Below are positions 18,052-26,278 of a stretch of 64,000 nt of DNA, in pieces. A program made the translations under genes and the position numbers. The stretch spans positions 1 to 64,000 of the forward strand of contig JANLFY010000006.1 of NCBI GenBank assembly GCA_024653485.1, in the 5' to 3' direction. The stretch's first letter is position 1; each line of letters opens with the position of its first letter. The stretch is from Bacillota bacterium. GTDB taxonomy: Bacteria; Bacillota; SHA-98; UBA4971. The notes beneath the pieces are model-generated. The model was given only the letters and a program-made list of their open reading frames with translations, had not been told where the DNA came from and ran no database searches.

Positions 18052-18329
18052 CTATCGTCCTGTCCTTCACACCCGAGCACTCTCTTGGCTCGAGGCTCCC
18101 TCGCTTTGGCTCGGGCTGCTTCGAGGTCCATTGGCTCCATACCTGGCCGACGCAGCTTTCCGAAAACCTGGGCTGAAGGGACGTTCGCGGGTAGGCGCTC
18201 CAAATAGACGCGGTTGCGCTCCTGCCGGAACATGATTCTATCACCCCTCTGAATCGATAGAAACTCTCGGACCTCAAGCGGAAGGGTGATCTGCCCCTTC
18301 GAGGTCAACCTTGCCACAGACAGGCTCAT
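18048..18329 (-). CDS. AbrB/MazE-type antitoxin
   Basis: A 93-residue protein with an N-terminal SpoVT/AbrB swapped-hairpin DNA-binding domain (ARLTSKGQITLPLEVREFL, then GDRIMFRQERNRVYLE). Its C-terminal tail would bind the PIN toxin. The start is ATG 18329 with GGAGGAGAGGG upstream; a longer reading adds 35 residues before it. The stop overlaps the toxin's GTG by four bases, the standard coupling of toxin-antitoxin operons. Autoregulation through the direct repeats near 18428-18443 is likely. The antitoxin remains intact although the toxin is frameshifted. Confidence 0.87.
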   Translation of the reverse strand: MSLSVARLTSKGQITLPLEVREFLSIQRGDRIMFRQERNRVYLERLPANVPSAQVFGKLRRPGMEPMDLEAARAKAREPRAKRVLGCEGQDDR

Positions 18330-18425
18330 TTTCTTCCCTCTCCTCCCGCTTAGTCGGGCATTCATGTCCCCCCGGTGACCGCGCGCCGGGCGCGTCGGAC
18401 GAAGGTCCGTCAGTCCGTCAGATCC

Positions 18426-18443
18426 ATTATACAACTATACAAC
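18426..18443 (-). promoter_or_regulatory. Antitoxin promoter -10 and tandem operator repeat
   Basis: TATACAAC occurs twice back to back (18428-18435 and 18436-18443). On the minus strand the same spot gives a perfect TATAAT -10 box (18426-18431), about 100 bp before the antitoxin ATG. The repeat overlapping the -10 box is the expected site for AbrB-type self-repression. A good -35 box is not obvious. Confidence 0.5.
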
Positions 18444-18740
18444 GCCCCTTTTATGGGCAAGGAAGTTGCCACTTGTTCTCAGTATGTATCGGTGATTCTC
18501 ACTGTGTGCTCATCGTCTTACCGTTGACGAGTCACCGCCCCTCCCGGCCAAGCCCTTCCGCCAGCTTGGAAATGGTTTGCGAATACGGGGCAGACGTGCA
18601 GGGCTTCGGCCGGCAGCCGGGCCCAATGCCCGCAAGGCGGCTGGTGCAAGGCCGAGATTCCGACGCAAGACGGTAAGTAGTGCAGGCTGTTCTAAGGCAG
18701 CAATATACTGCAACGTTGCGAAGAGCAGGAGGACACGGCC

Positions 18741-18797
18741 GTGGAACGTATCTTGGTGCACAGCATCCGTCGTGTTCTGAGGTATGTTAGTTTCTGA
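18741..18797 (+). CDS. 18-codon reading frame, repeated near 42.77 kb
   Basis: The frame starts at GTG 18741, has AGGAGGA 9 nt upstream, and encodes MERILVHSIRRVLRYVSF before TGA. The leader, start and coding sequence recur at 42771 ([19 protein letters not shown]), where TGA is replaced by TGG and the frame runs on. Conservation at codon level (MERI, H-I, L-R, F) suggests either a very small basic amphipathic peptide gene or a shared regulatory or mobile sequence. I do not recognise it. Confidence 0.3.
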   Translation: MERILVHSIRRVLRYVSF

Positions 18798-18959
18798 GCC
18801 GGCGGCAACCTTTCGCGTCAGTTGCTGCCCTTTTCCGCTAACGATAGGATGGTGCTAGGGCTGCCGATGCCGCTTGATATCTGTGAGTCTCCGGCAGTTC
18901 TACCTGGAAGCCGGAATCTTCTGCACATCTAGCTTGGAGCCCCCTGACGCTTATCAGAG

Positions 18960-19290
18960 GTCTCCGTGCGCAAAGTGCTTCCGATTGAGGATCCCCAAGG
19001 GTCTCAAGGCCATGCCAGGCAGTACCAGCAGGCAGTGCGTCGCGAGAGCTGACTCGTCTGCCTCAGTGGTCGGCAAGGGCGATCAGGGTTGCTTCTCTTC
19101 TCTCGGTTTCAATGCCCTCGATTGCCATGAAGTCGCAGATAGCGCCGTGCATATCCTTCAACACGCGTCCCACGCTTACTGATACATAAGTCATGCCCTT
19201 AGACCTTCCCCCGTGGTGCCGGCACGGCCAGGTTGAGACAACCCTGTTGAGCAGTCTAAACGGATCGCTATGATCATCAGGAGCGGTGGC
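18960..19290 (-). pseudogene. Decayed second copy of the vapC toxin gene
   Basis: Minus-strand frames across this stretch match successive parts of the vapC remnant at 17633-18051. DDHSDPFRLLNRV aligns with NDHADHSARAKAL, KDMHGAICDFMAIEGIE with QTYEAIRDFLGIRGIE, ALADH with ALADY, and ILNRKHFAHGD with TFNQKHFARMD. The DNA around 18968-18990 is nearly the same as 17669-17691. Stops and frame changes interrupt it, and no antitoxin copy remains. It is a duplicated or related toxin gene far into decay. Confidence 0.65.
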
Positions 19291-20185
19291 TGCTAGAGCA
19301 CGCAACGCCCTCACGGAGAGCCTGAAGGGGACAGTACGGTCTGCTCAACCTGCAGGCTGCAGGGCCTGTTTTCCGTCAGTTACGTGAAATCGCATTGCTG
19401 CGATGGTTGAGGCAGGCCTTGCCGTGAACAGCTTCAAGCACATGACCCGGCCGCAACGTGCTATAAGACTGGAATCGTGTGGAGATGCTCTGGCGCACGT
19501 ATGCGGCTTGATACTGGAGATTTCAGCGATCTTGTGCTGTGGAGTGGCTCAGAGGTTGTTCACTCTAGGTGTACTAATACACTTGCATTAGCCGAGCTGA
19601 CTCAGTGAAACCTCGCCGAGTGCAAGGAGGAATCGGCAAATCCATGTAGAAGAATAATGTTATAGCGTGAAGTGCAAGGTCATTGCAGCGCAGGGTTTAT
19701 GGTTTGGTACGAGCTTGTGAAATCGTTTGCATCCACGGTCGGGCGGCCTTTCCAGTGTGCGCTGCTGTCCTTGAGGGTGTCGGCCCTGCCGGCGTCCCAA
19801 AACCCTTGGAGCATGTTTGGCCTTTCCAGCCCCCTCAGGACTGGCCCGCATTGTTACAGGGGGACGTTGCCCATATTGACAGCTACTGGGTAATCCTGCG
19901 CGGTATTGTCGGGTATTCGGGTACGTGTACGTGCTGAAGGGACGGAAGCTCCTGAAGTCAGCGATTTGGTACTCGTGTTCCCAGGATTATCGTGCTATTG
20001 CCTCGGACCTAGAGGTACGCACTCGCCAGGATAGTGAGCTAGGCTCTAGGCTGTTGAAGGCGTCAGTCCTTCAGCAACTGGTACGCGCGCCAGGAGGCAA
20101 CGGCCAACAGCGACGTGCAGCGCTGGTACACAGTCCAGATCCGTGGAAGCGCCACGGGTAGTACACAGGCAAGGGTGATCCGCGA

Positions 20186-21175
20186 GTGAGCAGAGTGGTG
20201 GTTGTGGGAAGCATTAATATGGATCTCGTGGCAACAGTGGAAGCCCTCCCACGCGAGGGGGAAACCGTGACAGGAACCTCGTTCAAGCAAGTGCCCGGCG
20301 GAAAGGGCGCGAACCAAGCAGTCGCGTCAGCAAAGATGAGCGCTGCGGTTGTGATGGTTGGAAGAGTCGGAGCGGACCCGTTTGGGGACGCGCTTCTTTC
20401 AAACCTCGAGGCACACGGTGTGAAGACCAGCCGAATCCTTCGAGATGGCCTCCACCCTACCGGAGTTGCCCTGATAACAGTGGACAGGCTCGGACACAAC
20501 ACGATCGCAGTATGCCCTGGGGCCAATGCCAGATGCTCGCTGGATGATATTGTCTTTGCCGAAGATGTAATCGCCCAGTCAGATGCGGTCATTGCACAAC
20601 TCGAGGTCCCGATCACCACGGTGAGCCAAGCGTTCTCGTTTGCGAGGGCGCATGGGAGACTGACCGTGCTCAACCCCGCTCCCGTGACAGATCCCGCTTC
20701 TGTGAAAGCCCTCTTACAGCATGTGGACATCGCCGTCCCCAACGAACTGGAGGCAGAGGCTCTCACGGGCGTCCCCGTGGCTCGTCAGGCCGGCGGGACG
20801 GATGGCTCTATCTCGGCTGATTCCAATGAACCAGCCCCAGTAATCGGTGCGCTTGAGGCGGCCAATCGGCTGCGCGACCTAGGCGCGAAGCGCGTGGTCA
20901 TAACACTTGGTGAACGTGGAGCAGTGTTTGTGGGTCCTGAAGGCGAGATCGTCACGCCGCCGTTCCGGGTTCAGGCCGTTGATACCACAGCCGCCGGTGA
21001 TGCTTTCGTGGCCGCGTTCACCGTGGCCTGGCTCGAAGGCAGACTGCCTGACGAGTGCATGAGATGGGGATGCGCTGCAGGCGCCATTGCTGCCACGAGG
21101 CCCGGTGCTCAGCCTTCCCTTCCGACCCGGCACGAGGTAGAGGCTATGCTCTCAGGTTCTGCGTTCTTCCCGTGA
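20186..21175 (+). CDS. rbsK: Ribokinase (PfkB family sugar kinase)
   Basis: A 329-residue PfkB-family kinase that phosphorylates a free sugar, D-ribose in the type enzyme. The N-terminus has GSINMDLVA and the signature GGKGANQAVA (near residue 40). The C-terminus has the ATP/anion-hole and catalytic-base motif DTTAAGDAFVAAF. A ~20-residue Gly/Ser/Asp-rich insertion after GVPVA makes it longer than usual ribokinases (~305). The start is GTG 20186; the ribosome site is weak. It is the only plus-strand gene of the catabolic island, convergent with lipB, so it has its own promoter. Together with the RbsD-like and RbsABC-like genes it suggests a ribose-like sugar. Confidence 0.85.
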   Translation: MSRVVVVGSINMDLVATVEALPREGETVTGTSFKQVPGGKGANQAVASAKMSAAVVMVGRVGADPFGDALLSNLEAHGVKTSRILRDGLHPTGVALITVDRLGHNTIAVCPGANARCSLDDIVFAEDVIAQSDAVIAQLEVPITTVSQAFSFARAHGRLTVLNPAPVTDPASVKALLQHVDIAVPNELEAEALTGVPVARQAGGTDGSISADSNEPAPVIGALEAANRLRDLGAKRVVITLGERGAVFVGPEGEIVTPPFRVQAVDTTAAGDAFVAAFTVAWLEGRLPDECMRWGCAAGAIAATRPGAQPSLPTRHEVEAMLSGSAFFP

Positions 21176-21180
21176 ACTAG

Positions 21181-21203
21181 CTGGGACACAGACTGTGACC
21201 CAG
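21181..21203. terminator. Short hairpin between convergent rbsK and lipB
   Basis: CTGGG-A-CAC pairs with GTG-A-CCCAG around AGACT, giving an imperfect stem with one A-A mismatch. It begins right after the ribokinase stop and lies before the lipB stop, in the only gap between the convergent genes. No T-run follows. Weak candidate. Confidence 0.3.
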
Positions 21204-21254
21204 TGCAATGGATCTATGAGACTGACATCTGAACTTGTCACAGTGCACGCACGC

Positions 21255-21914
21255 TCAAGATATGCTGGCATAGACTGGCTCTCGACCCAAGACTTCAGCG
21301 AAGGCCAGCCCTACAGGCAGGACGAGCTCCTCAACAGAGTGCGCTTTACCTGTCACCTCCTCCATCGACGTCATTATGCTTGCTTCCAATCCGCAAGGAT
21401 TGATCATTTCGAACCACCGCATGTCTACAGAAACGTTGATGGCGAATCCGTGAAATGTCACCCACTTGGCAACGCATACCCCGATGGAAGCGATTTTGCG
21501 GTTGGACACCCAGACTCCGACAAGACCTGGCTTGTGCTCGCCTCGTATGCCGTACCGCCCAATAGCAGTGATTATGGCTTCCTCATAGAGCGCCAGGAGC
21601 CTATGGAGGTCCCTTTCCCCGCGATCGAGTTTGATGATGGGGTATCCCACTAGCTGGCCGGGCCCGTGGAACGTGACGTTTCCACCCCGTTCTGTCTCGA
21701 ACACCTCCACGCCGCGTTCCCTCAAGAAATCCCTGGATACTACGATGTTATTCCATCCCCCGCCTCTGCCCAGAGTAATGACAGGCGGGTGTTCCACCAT
21801 GATTAGGCAGTCGGGCACCTCGTCTGCTTGCCGCTTCTGAACTCTCGCCCGTTGGTACTCATACGCGTCTCGATACTCCACCCGACCGAGGTTGAGTATC
21901 TCGATAGTCCTCAC
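21255..21914 (-). CDS. lipB: Octanoyl-[acyl carrier protein]:protein octanoyltransferase LipB
   Basis: A 219-residue LipB. The enzyme moves octanoate from acyl carrier protein to the lipoyl domain lysine of E2-type proteins. Motifs are EHPPVITLGR, the core GGNVTFHGPGQLVGYPI, the catalytic lysine in KIASIGV, GFAINV and the acyl-thioester cysteine in INPCGL. The start is GTG 21914, overlapping the preceding dehydrogenase stop (GTGA). It is the last gene of the long leftward cluster that encodes an E2 needing lipoylation. lipA is not in the window. Confidence 0.94.
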   Translation of the reverse strand: MRTIEILNLGRVEYRDAYEYQRARVQKRQADEVPDCLIMVEHPPVITLGRGGGWNNIVVSRDFLRERGVEVFETERGGNVTFHGPGQLVGYPIIKLDRGERDLHRLLALYEEAIITAIGRYGIRGEHKPGLVGVWVSNRKIASIGVCVAKWVTFHGFAINVSVDMRWFEMINPCGLEASIMTSMEEVTGKAHSVEELVLPVGLAFAEVLGREPVYASIS

Positions 21915-22933
21915 GGGCTAATCACTACCTTCAGCCCCTCGCGCTTCTCCGCCACTTCGAAAGCTCTCTTCGCATCATCTATGCCGAACCTGTGAGAAAC
22001 CAGCTTGCCTACAATAGGGTTGTGGCGGACGAACTCGATTATCTCTTCGAACTCGTTGTTGTTGAAGTTCCTGGAACCAACGATTTCGATCTCCCTGTCC
22101 ACTATGTGCTTCTGCGCGTTTACACACACGTTGGGACACACGCCCACCTGCACGAGTCTACCACGGAGTCTCAACGTCTCAAGTGCGGCGATTACCGCCG
22201 AGGCGCTGCCCGAGCACTCGATCGCCCTGTCCAGACCCTTGCCGCCAGTAATATGCATTACCTCGGGGTAAAGATCTGAAGTGCGGAAATTGACTGTGTG
22301 GTCCGCGCCGAACTCTCTTGCGGCCTCCAGCCTCTTTTCGTTTATGTCCACCGAAACCACGGTCGCTCCGAAGCGTTTGGCACAGAGGACCGCCATGATT
22401 CCAAGCGGTCCTGCCCCAAACACCCCCACGATTTCACCTGGGACTATGCCGGCCTTCCTGACCGCGTGATAAGGTGTTCCGAACGCATCACCGATGATCA
22501 CACCAACTTCATCGGAGATGTCATCAGGCAGCGGCCTAAGGCTGGCCTCCGGGACAGCTACGTACTCAGCATCACCACCGTCGAGTTCAAAGCCGATGAC
22601 CTTCAGATCCCTGCAGAATATGAGATCCCCGTTCTTGCAGTGTTCGCACGTCCCGCACGTCACATGGCAGTTCACGATCACTCGGTCTCCGATTCTGAAC
22701 CTCCTCGCCTTGTCCACCTCTGCTACTATACCGACCACTTCATGGCCGGGCACTGTGGGAAGAGGGTTCGGGGCCGGGAGGAGGACTTCCAGGTCAGTCC
22801 CGCAGATTCCCGAGGCCGTCACTTTGACCACAACAACATCGCCCTTGGCGGCCGGCCTGGGCTTTTCCACGATCTCGACCCGGCCTCTGCCAGCAAACTT
22901 GACCGCCTTCAGTTCCACCACCCCCGGACTCAA
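21911..22933 (-). CDS. Zinc-dependent alcohol/polyol dehydrogenase
   Basis: About 340 residues of the medium-chain zinc dehydrogenase family (sorbitol/threonine dehydrogenase type). Catalytic zinc ligands lie in CGTDLEVL and GHEVVG; the structural zinc cysteines are in CGTCEHCKNGDLIFC. The Rossmann motif GVFGAGPLGIM is followed by VVSVDINEKR, whose Asp favours NAD+. The start is uncertain: TTG 22933 is the longest frame, and GTG 22921 or 22918 (MVELKAVKFAG) are equally possible. It is coupled to lipB by a 4-bp overlap and is preceded by the E2 gene. It probably oxidises a secondary hydroxyl of a sugar or polyol intermediate. Confidence 0.85.
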   Translation of the reverse strand: MSPGVVELKAVKFAGRGRVEIVEKPRPAAKGDVVVVKVTASGICGTDLEVLLPAPNPLPTVPGHEVVGIVAEVDKARRFRIGDRVIVNCHVTCGTCEHCKNGDLIFCRDLKVIGFELDGGDAEYVAVPEASLRPLPDDISDEVGVIIGDAFGTPYHAVRKAGIVPGEIVGVFGAGPLGIMAVLCAKRFGATVVSVDINEKRLEAAREFGADHTVNFRTSDLYPEVMHITGGKGLDRAIECSGSASAVIAALETLRLRGRLVQVGVCPNVCVNAQKHIVDREIEIVGSRNFNNNEFEEIIEFVRHNPIVGKLVSHRFGIDDAKRAFEVAEKREGLKVVISP

Positions 22934-22966
22934 GTCTTTGAAACCTGTGAAAGATACGCCGCTTCT

Positions 22967-24241
22967 TCAGAGCAAGACGAGGGAAAACGGGCGCTCCAGG
23001 CTCCTTACGACTTCGCGGAGGAAGTCTGCCGCCTGGGCACCATCGATAGCACGGTGATCAAATGAGAATGACAATCCCATCATCTTCCGAACACTTATCT
23101 CGCCGTTGCGCACCACCGGTTTGTCTGCTGCACGGCCAACACCAAGTATGGCCGATTCGGGCGGGTTGATTATCGGTGTAAAGAAATCGACTCCGTACAT
23201 TCCGAGGTTCGAGACTGTGAATGTTCCGTCGGAGACATCCCTTTCTGAGAGAGCGTTGGCCCTCGCCTTAGCCGCAAGACCCTTGATCTCACCCGATATG
23301 GAGAGGAGGTCCTTTGAATCTGCGTTGCGCACCTTTGGAACGACGAGGCCATCTTCCAGGGCTACTGCGACTCCCACATTTACCTCGGAAAAGAGCCTGA
23401 GGCCCTGATCTGAAAAACTGCTGTTGACCCTTGGAAACCTGCGAAGGGCCTTCGCTACTGCCTTCACAACGAAGTCCGTGAGCGTAATCTTGACGTCCGC
23501 TGCCTCTGCATTGAGTTCCTCGCATAGACGCACCGCGTCTGTCATATCCACCTCGGTCATGAGAGTGACATGAGGGGTCGTCTGGCTGCTCGCGGTCATG
23601 CGCTCAGCAATGAGCTTACGCATCGGGCTTAACGCCAATAGATTGGAATCCGGGTCTCCGGGAAGTGTCCGGCCCTCCTGAGCCGGTGCCTGACGTGCGG
23701 GAGCGACACAAGGCATACCCTCGTCAGGAGCGTTGCCCGTGCGATCTGCAATGTACCGCTCTACGTCTTCACGGGTTATCCGGCCATCCGGCCCGGTACC
23801 GGTCAGCTCGGACAGGTCAATGCCATGATCCTTCGCTATTCTTTTGGCGATCGGAGAGGCAATTACCGCCTCTTTCAGCTCATTCCTCGCGGCAGACTCA
23901 GCTGCTGGCTGCGCCGCGAGTCCGGAGGGCTCCGAGGGACCCACCTGAGCGGGCGACTGGAAGTCCAGCCCGGCCTCGGCCATTGCGGAACTGAAATCCT
24001 CGCCAGGTGCTGCGATGACAGCAAGAGGGGACCTTACAGGGTGCTCACTCCCTTCGGGTGCAACGATCCTTACAAGCACCCCTGACGCTGGAGCCTCTAT
24101 CACATTGGTTATCTTCTCGGTCATGACTTCAAAGAGAGGCTCCCCTTGAGTAACCCCGTCTCCTTCTCTCTTAAACCATGTCACCACCGTTCCAGTCTCC
24201 ATCGTGGAGCCAAGCTTGGGCATCCTTACGATCGTTGCCAT
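22967..24241 (-). CDS. Dihydrolipoamide acyltransferase (E2) of a 2-oxoacid dehydrogenase complex
   Basis: A 424-residue E2. The lipoyl domain (residues 1-75) has the attachment lysine in VMTEKITN; a flexible linker follows. The E1/E3-binding domain is ASPIAKRIAKDHGIDLSELTG ... GRITREDVERY, without its middle residues. The C-terminal CoA-acyltransferase domain has the catalytic FDHRAIDGAQ. It takes the acyl group made by E1 and passes it to CoA. The start is ATG 24241 with AAGGAGG upstream (12 nt), the usual MATIVRMPKLG beginning. It is encoded with E1alpha, E1beta and lipB, but two unrelated genes separate it from E1. No E3 gene is visible in the window. Confidence 0.93.
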   Translation of the reverse strand: MATIVRMPKLGSTMETGTVVTWFKREGDGVTQGEPLFEVMTEKITNVIEAPASGVLVRIVAPEGSEHPVRSPLAVIAAPGEDFSSAMAEAGLDFQSPAQVGPSEPSGLAAQPAAESAARNELKEAVIASPIAKRIAKDHGIDLSELTGTGPDGRITREDVERYIADRTGNAPDEGMPCVAPARQAPAQEGRTLPGDPDSNLLALSPMRKLIAERMTASSQTTPHVTLMTEVDMTDAVRLCEELNAEAADVKITLTDFVVKAVAKALRRFPRVNSSFSDQGLRLFSEVNVGVAVALEDGLVVPKVRNADSKDLLSISGEIKGLAAKARANALSERDVSDGTFTVSNLGMYGVDFFTPIINPPESAILGVGRAADKPVVRNGEISVRKMMGLSFSFDHRAIDGAQAADFLREVVRSLERPFSLVLL

Positions 24242-24362
24242 AGCCCGATCCAGCCTCCTTGTCTTAGTACCGCTAGCACAGTCTGGCAGCCCCTTGCCCC
24301 TTGCCTCCGGACTTGACGGAGCATCCACCTCTGGGACCGCCTTTGGGAGGCTAAAGGGTGTT

Positions 24363-25118
24363 CTACTGTGTCATCATCTCGCCGGCAGAGACGACTATCG
24401 ACTCGCCAGTGATGTGATCAGCGAGGTGAGATGCCAGGAATACCGCCACCTTAGCTTGGTCTTCTGGCTTGCCTAGGCGCTTGAGCGCGGTTTTCTCAAT
24501 CCATTCACGCTCGACCTCAGGAGTTGTCATGAAGGTCCTGCGGACCATCGGCGTATCCGTAGCGCCAGGCAGAATTGCGTTCACATTGATGCCATAAGGG
24601 CCAAGTTCCAGAGCCATGACCCTGGTAAGCCCGATCACAGCCGACTTACTTGCGCAGTATGCTGCTTCCTTCAAGGTCGGCTTCTTTCCGGAACACGACG
24701 AGATGTTTATAATTCTCCCTGAACGCTGGCTTACCATGGCCCTCGCAACAGCCTGGCCCACCAGGAATGTGCCTTTAGCGTTGACACTCATGACTTGGTC
24801 CCAGTCATCCTCGGACATGTCGATAAAGAGAGAATGCTTGAGGATTCCCGCGCTGTTAACAAGGATGTCGATTCGCGCAAACTCTCTTAGGGTCTTATCC
24901 ACCATCGCCTGAATGTCGACTGCCTTTGTGACGTCGACCTTGAACGCAAGGGCACGCCGTCCCATGCTACGGACTTTCTCCGCCACAAGCTCGGCACCGT
25001 TCAGATTCAAGTCGCACGCCACTATGTGCGCGCCTTCTTGAGCGAAATGCAGAGCGATAGACTCGCCGATCCCCTGGGCAGCTCCCGTGATTACGGCTAT
25101 CTTGTTGGAGAGCAACAC
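24363..25118 (-). CDS. SDR-family dehydrogenase
   Basis: A 251-residue classical short-chain dehydrogenase/reductase. It has the cofactor motif TGAAQGIG near the start, NSAG, the catalytic serine in INISSCSGKK, and YCASKSAV with the Tyr-x3-Lys pair. An Asp-type acidic residue after beta-2 (VACDLNL) suggests NAD(H). I start it at GTG 25118, with AAGGGGGAG about 9 nt upstream and the normal SDR length; a longer frame adds 32 residues. It lies between the M24-like and E2 genes, 29 bp after the former, and probably oxidises a hydroxyl of the imported compound. Confidence 0.88.
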   Translation of the reverse strand: MLLSNKIAVITGAAQGIGESIALHFAQEGAHIVACDLNLNGAELVAEKVRSMGRRALAFKVDVTKAVDIQAMVDKTLREFARIDILVNSAGILKHSLFIDMSEDDWDQVMSVNAKGTFLVGQAVARAMVSQRSGRIINISSCSGKKPTLKEAAYCASKSAVIGLTRVMALELGPYGINVNAILPGATDTPMVRRTFMTTPEVEREWIEKTALKRLGKPEDQAKVAVFLASHLADHITGESIVVSAGEMMTQ

Positions 25119-25147
25119 GTGCAAGACTCCCCCTTCTGCTGGACCTA

Positions 25148-26251
25148 CTAGATCACCAGCACATCCGGAAGTTCGATATACTGGCCGTTGATCTCGAAGT
25201 TGAGAAGAGGCCAACCCTTGGAATTCGACAGCACCGAGGTTCCTTCTGGAGTGACCATGATAAGCTCCTCAACCTTTGTTCCAGCGATTGTGGCCAAGTG
25301 TCCCATGGGCTGGTGTTCAGACACATTCCATGATGGATCCAGCATGGCAGCTGAATGGAGAATCACATACCCGGTTGGGCCTCCGACGAAGTGCGCCTTC
25401 CACTCTTCCGGAAACCCCACCTCCGCGTAGGCCTCCTTTACCTTCGCGAGCAGGTCCTGGAACAGGACACCGGGTCGGGAATGAGCTGCGTTGACCGCCT
25501 CAATATAGCATGCAGCACGATGGATCCGTACAAGATCCTCCGGGATTCCGCCAAGCGCCACCATCCGACTCACATTGCAGTGCAGCCCCCATTTCTGCGC
25601 GACAGCATGAAGGAGCGCGGTCTTCCTAATCCGTCGCGAGGTTGGTATGGGATGCCGATAATCCCTAATCCTGTCGTCTGCTGCGACGATCACTACTTCG
25701 GTCTGGATGTGTCGCGAGGCGAAAGCCGAGATGAGCCGTGCCGCGACATCGAGTTCCTGCTCCCCGGACCGAACCGAGTTCGCTACATCACCAAAGCACA
25801 GGGCGCTTTCTAAGGCTAGAACCCGGCACCGCTCGACCTCAGTCACCGTAAACGGATAGTGAAGCCTCATGATGTCTTCGGCCACATTGTCAGCACCGAA
25901 GAAGGGGGCGTCACAAGCCAAGCGGCCTCTTCCTGCGATTCTGCGAATCACTTCCTTGCGGTCGGGTTCGTACCACGGGTGGAGCACCATTTCGAACCCC
26001 TGGCCAGCGATTTCCTCCCGCATTATCCTGGGTCCGTCCATGGGGTGCGCGATCAGATACTTGGCCTTCTTGGTCACGAGCACGGGGGCACATCCATACT
26101 CCGAGTTCAGGAGAACATGGTTGTCGCCTCCGCCAGTCAACCAAGAGAAATTGGACCGCAACGTCAAGACGACGGCGTCGAACCCACGCTCGTCCATGAA
26201 GTTCCTGAGTCTCTGTTCCTTTTCGTAGACATCTCGAAACGCCTCGTTCAT
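25148..26251 (-). CDS. M24-family (creatinase/Xaa-Pro peptidase-like) protein lacking metal ligands
   Basis: A 367-residue two-domain protein. The N-terminal creatinase-like domain contains SNFSWLTGGGDNHVL; a pita-bread C-terminal domain follows. In M24 metallopeptidases two Asp, one His and two Glu bind metal. Here the Asp pair region reads ALLHAVAQKWGLHCNVSRM, the His region GGPTGYVIL, and the first Glu region GHLATIAG; only the last Glu (KVEELIMVT) is kept. It is therefore not a dinuclear metallopeptidase. Creatinase-type chemistry or a binding role is possible. The start is ATG 26251 with AAGGAG 8 nt upstream. It is tightly packed between E1beta and the SDR gene. Confidence 0.75.
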   Translation of the reverse strand: MNEAFRDVYEKEQRLRNFMDERGFDAVVLTLRSNFSWLTGGGDNHVLLNSEYGCAPVLVTKKAKYLIAHPMDGPRIMREEIAGQGFEMVLHPWYEPDRKEVIRRIAGRGRLACDAPFFGADNVAEDIMRLHYPFTVTEVERCRVLALESALCFGDVANSVRSGEQELDVAARLISAFASRHIQTEVVIVAADDRIRDYRHPIPTSRRIRKTALLHAVAQKWGLHCNVSRMVALGGIPEDLVRIHRAACYIEAVNAAHSRPGVLFQDLLAKVKEAYAEVGFPEEWKAHFVGGPTGYVILHSAAMLDPSWNVSEHQPMGHLATIAGTKVEELIMVTPEGTSVLSNSKGWPLLNFEINGQYIELPDVLVI

Positions 26252-26278
26252 GGCTGAGCTCCTTCGTGAGGTCAAGGC

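Larger units (their letters stand above)
18444..20185. other. 1.7 kb without intact genes
   Basis: All frames here are short and lack family features or good starts. The stretch contains a short reading frame that recurs near 42.77 kb (18741-18797) and a decayed vapC copy (about 18960-19290). Near 19625 there is an A/G-rich segment, GCAAGGAGGAATCGGCAAAT, followed by AT-rich DNA that looks promoter-like, but no gene follows it. The rest (19330-20185) shows nothing I can assign. It appears to be a graveyard between the toxin-antitoxin locus and the catabolic island. Confidence 0.5.

Noticed and set aside
18591-18680. GC-rich stretch with small inverted segments, considered as a riboswitch
   Set aside because: It does not match a riboswitch consensus I can recall, and only an 18-codon frame follows.
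19625-19670. AAGGAGGAATCGGCAAAT-type promoter/ribosome site
   Set aside because: No gene follows in any frame; it may be a leftover of a lost gene.
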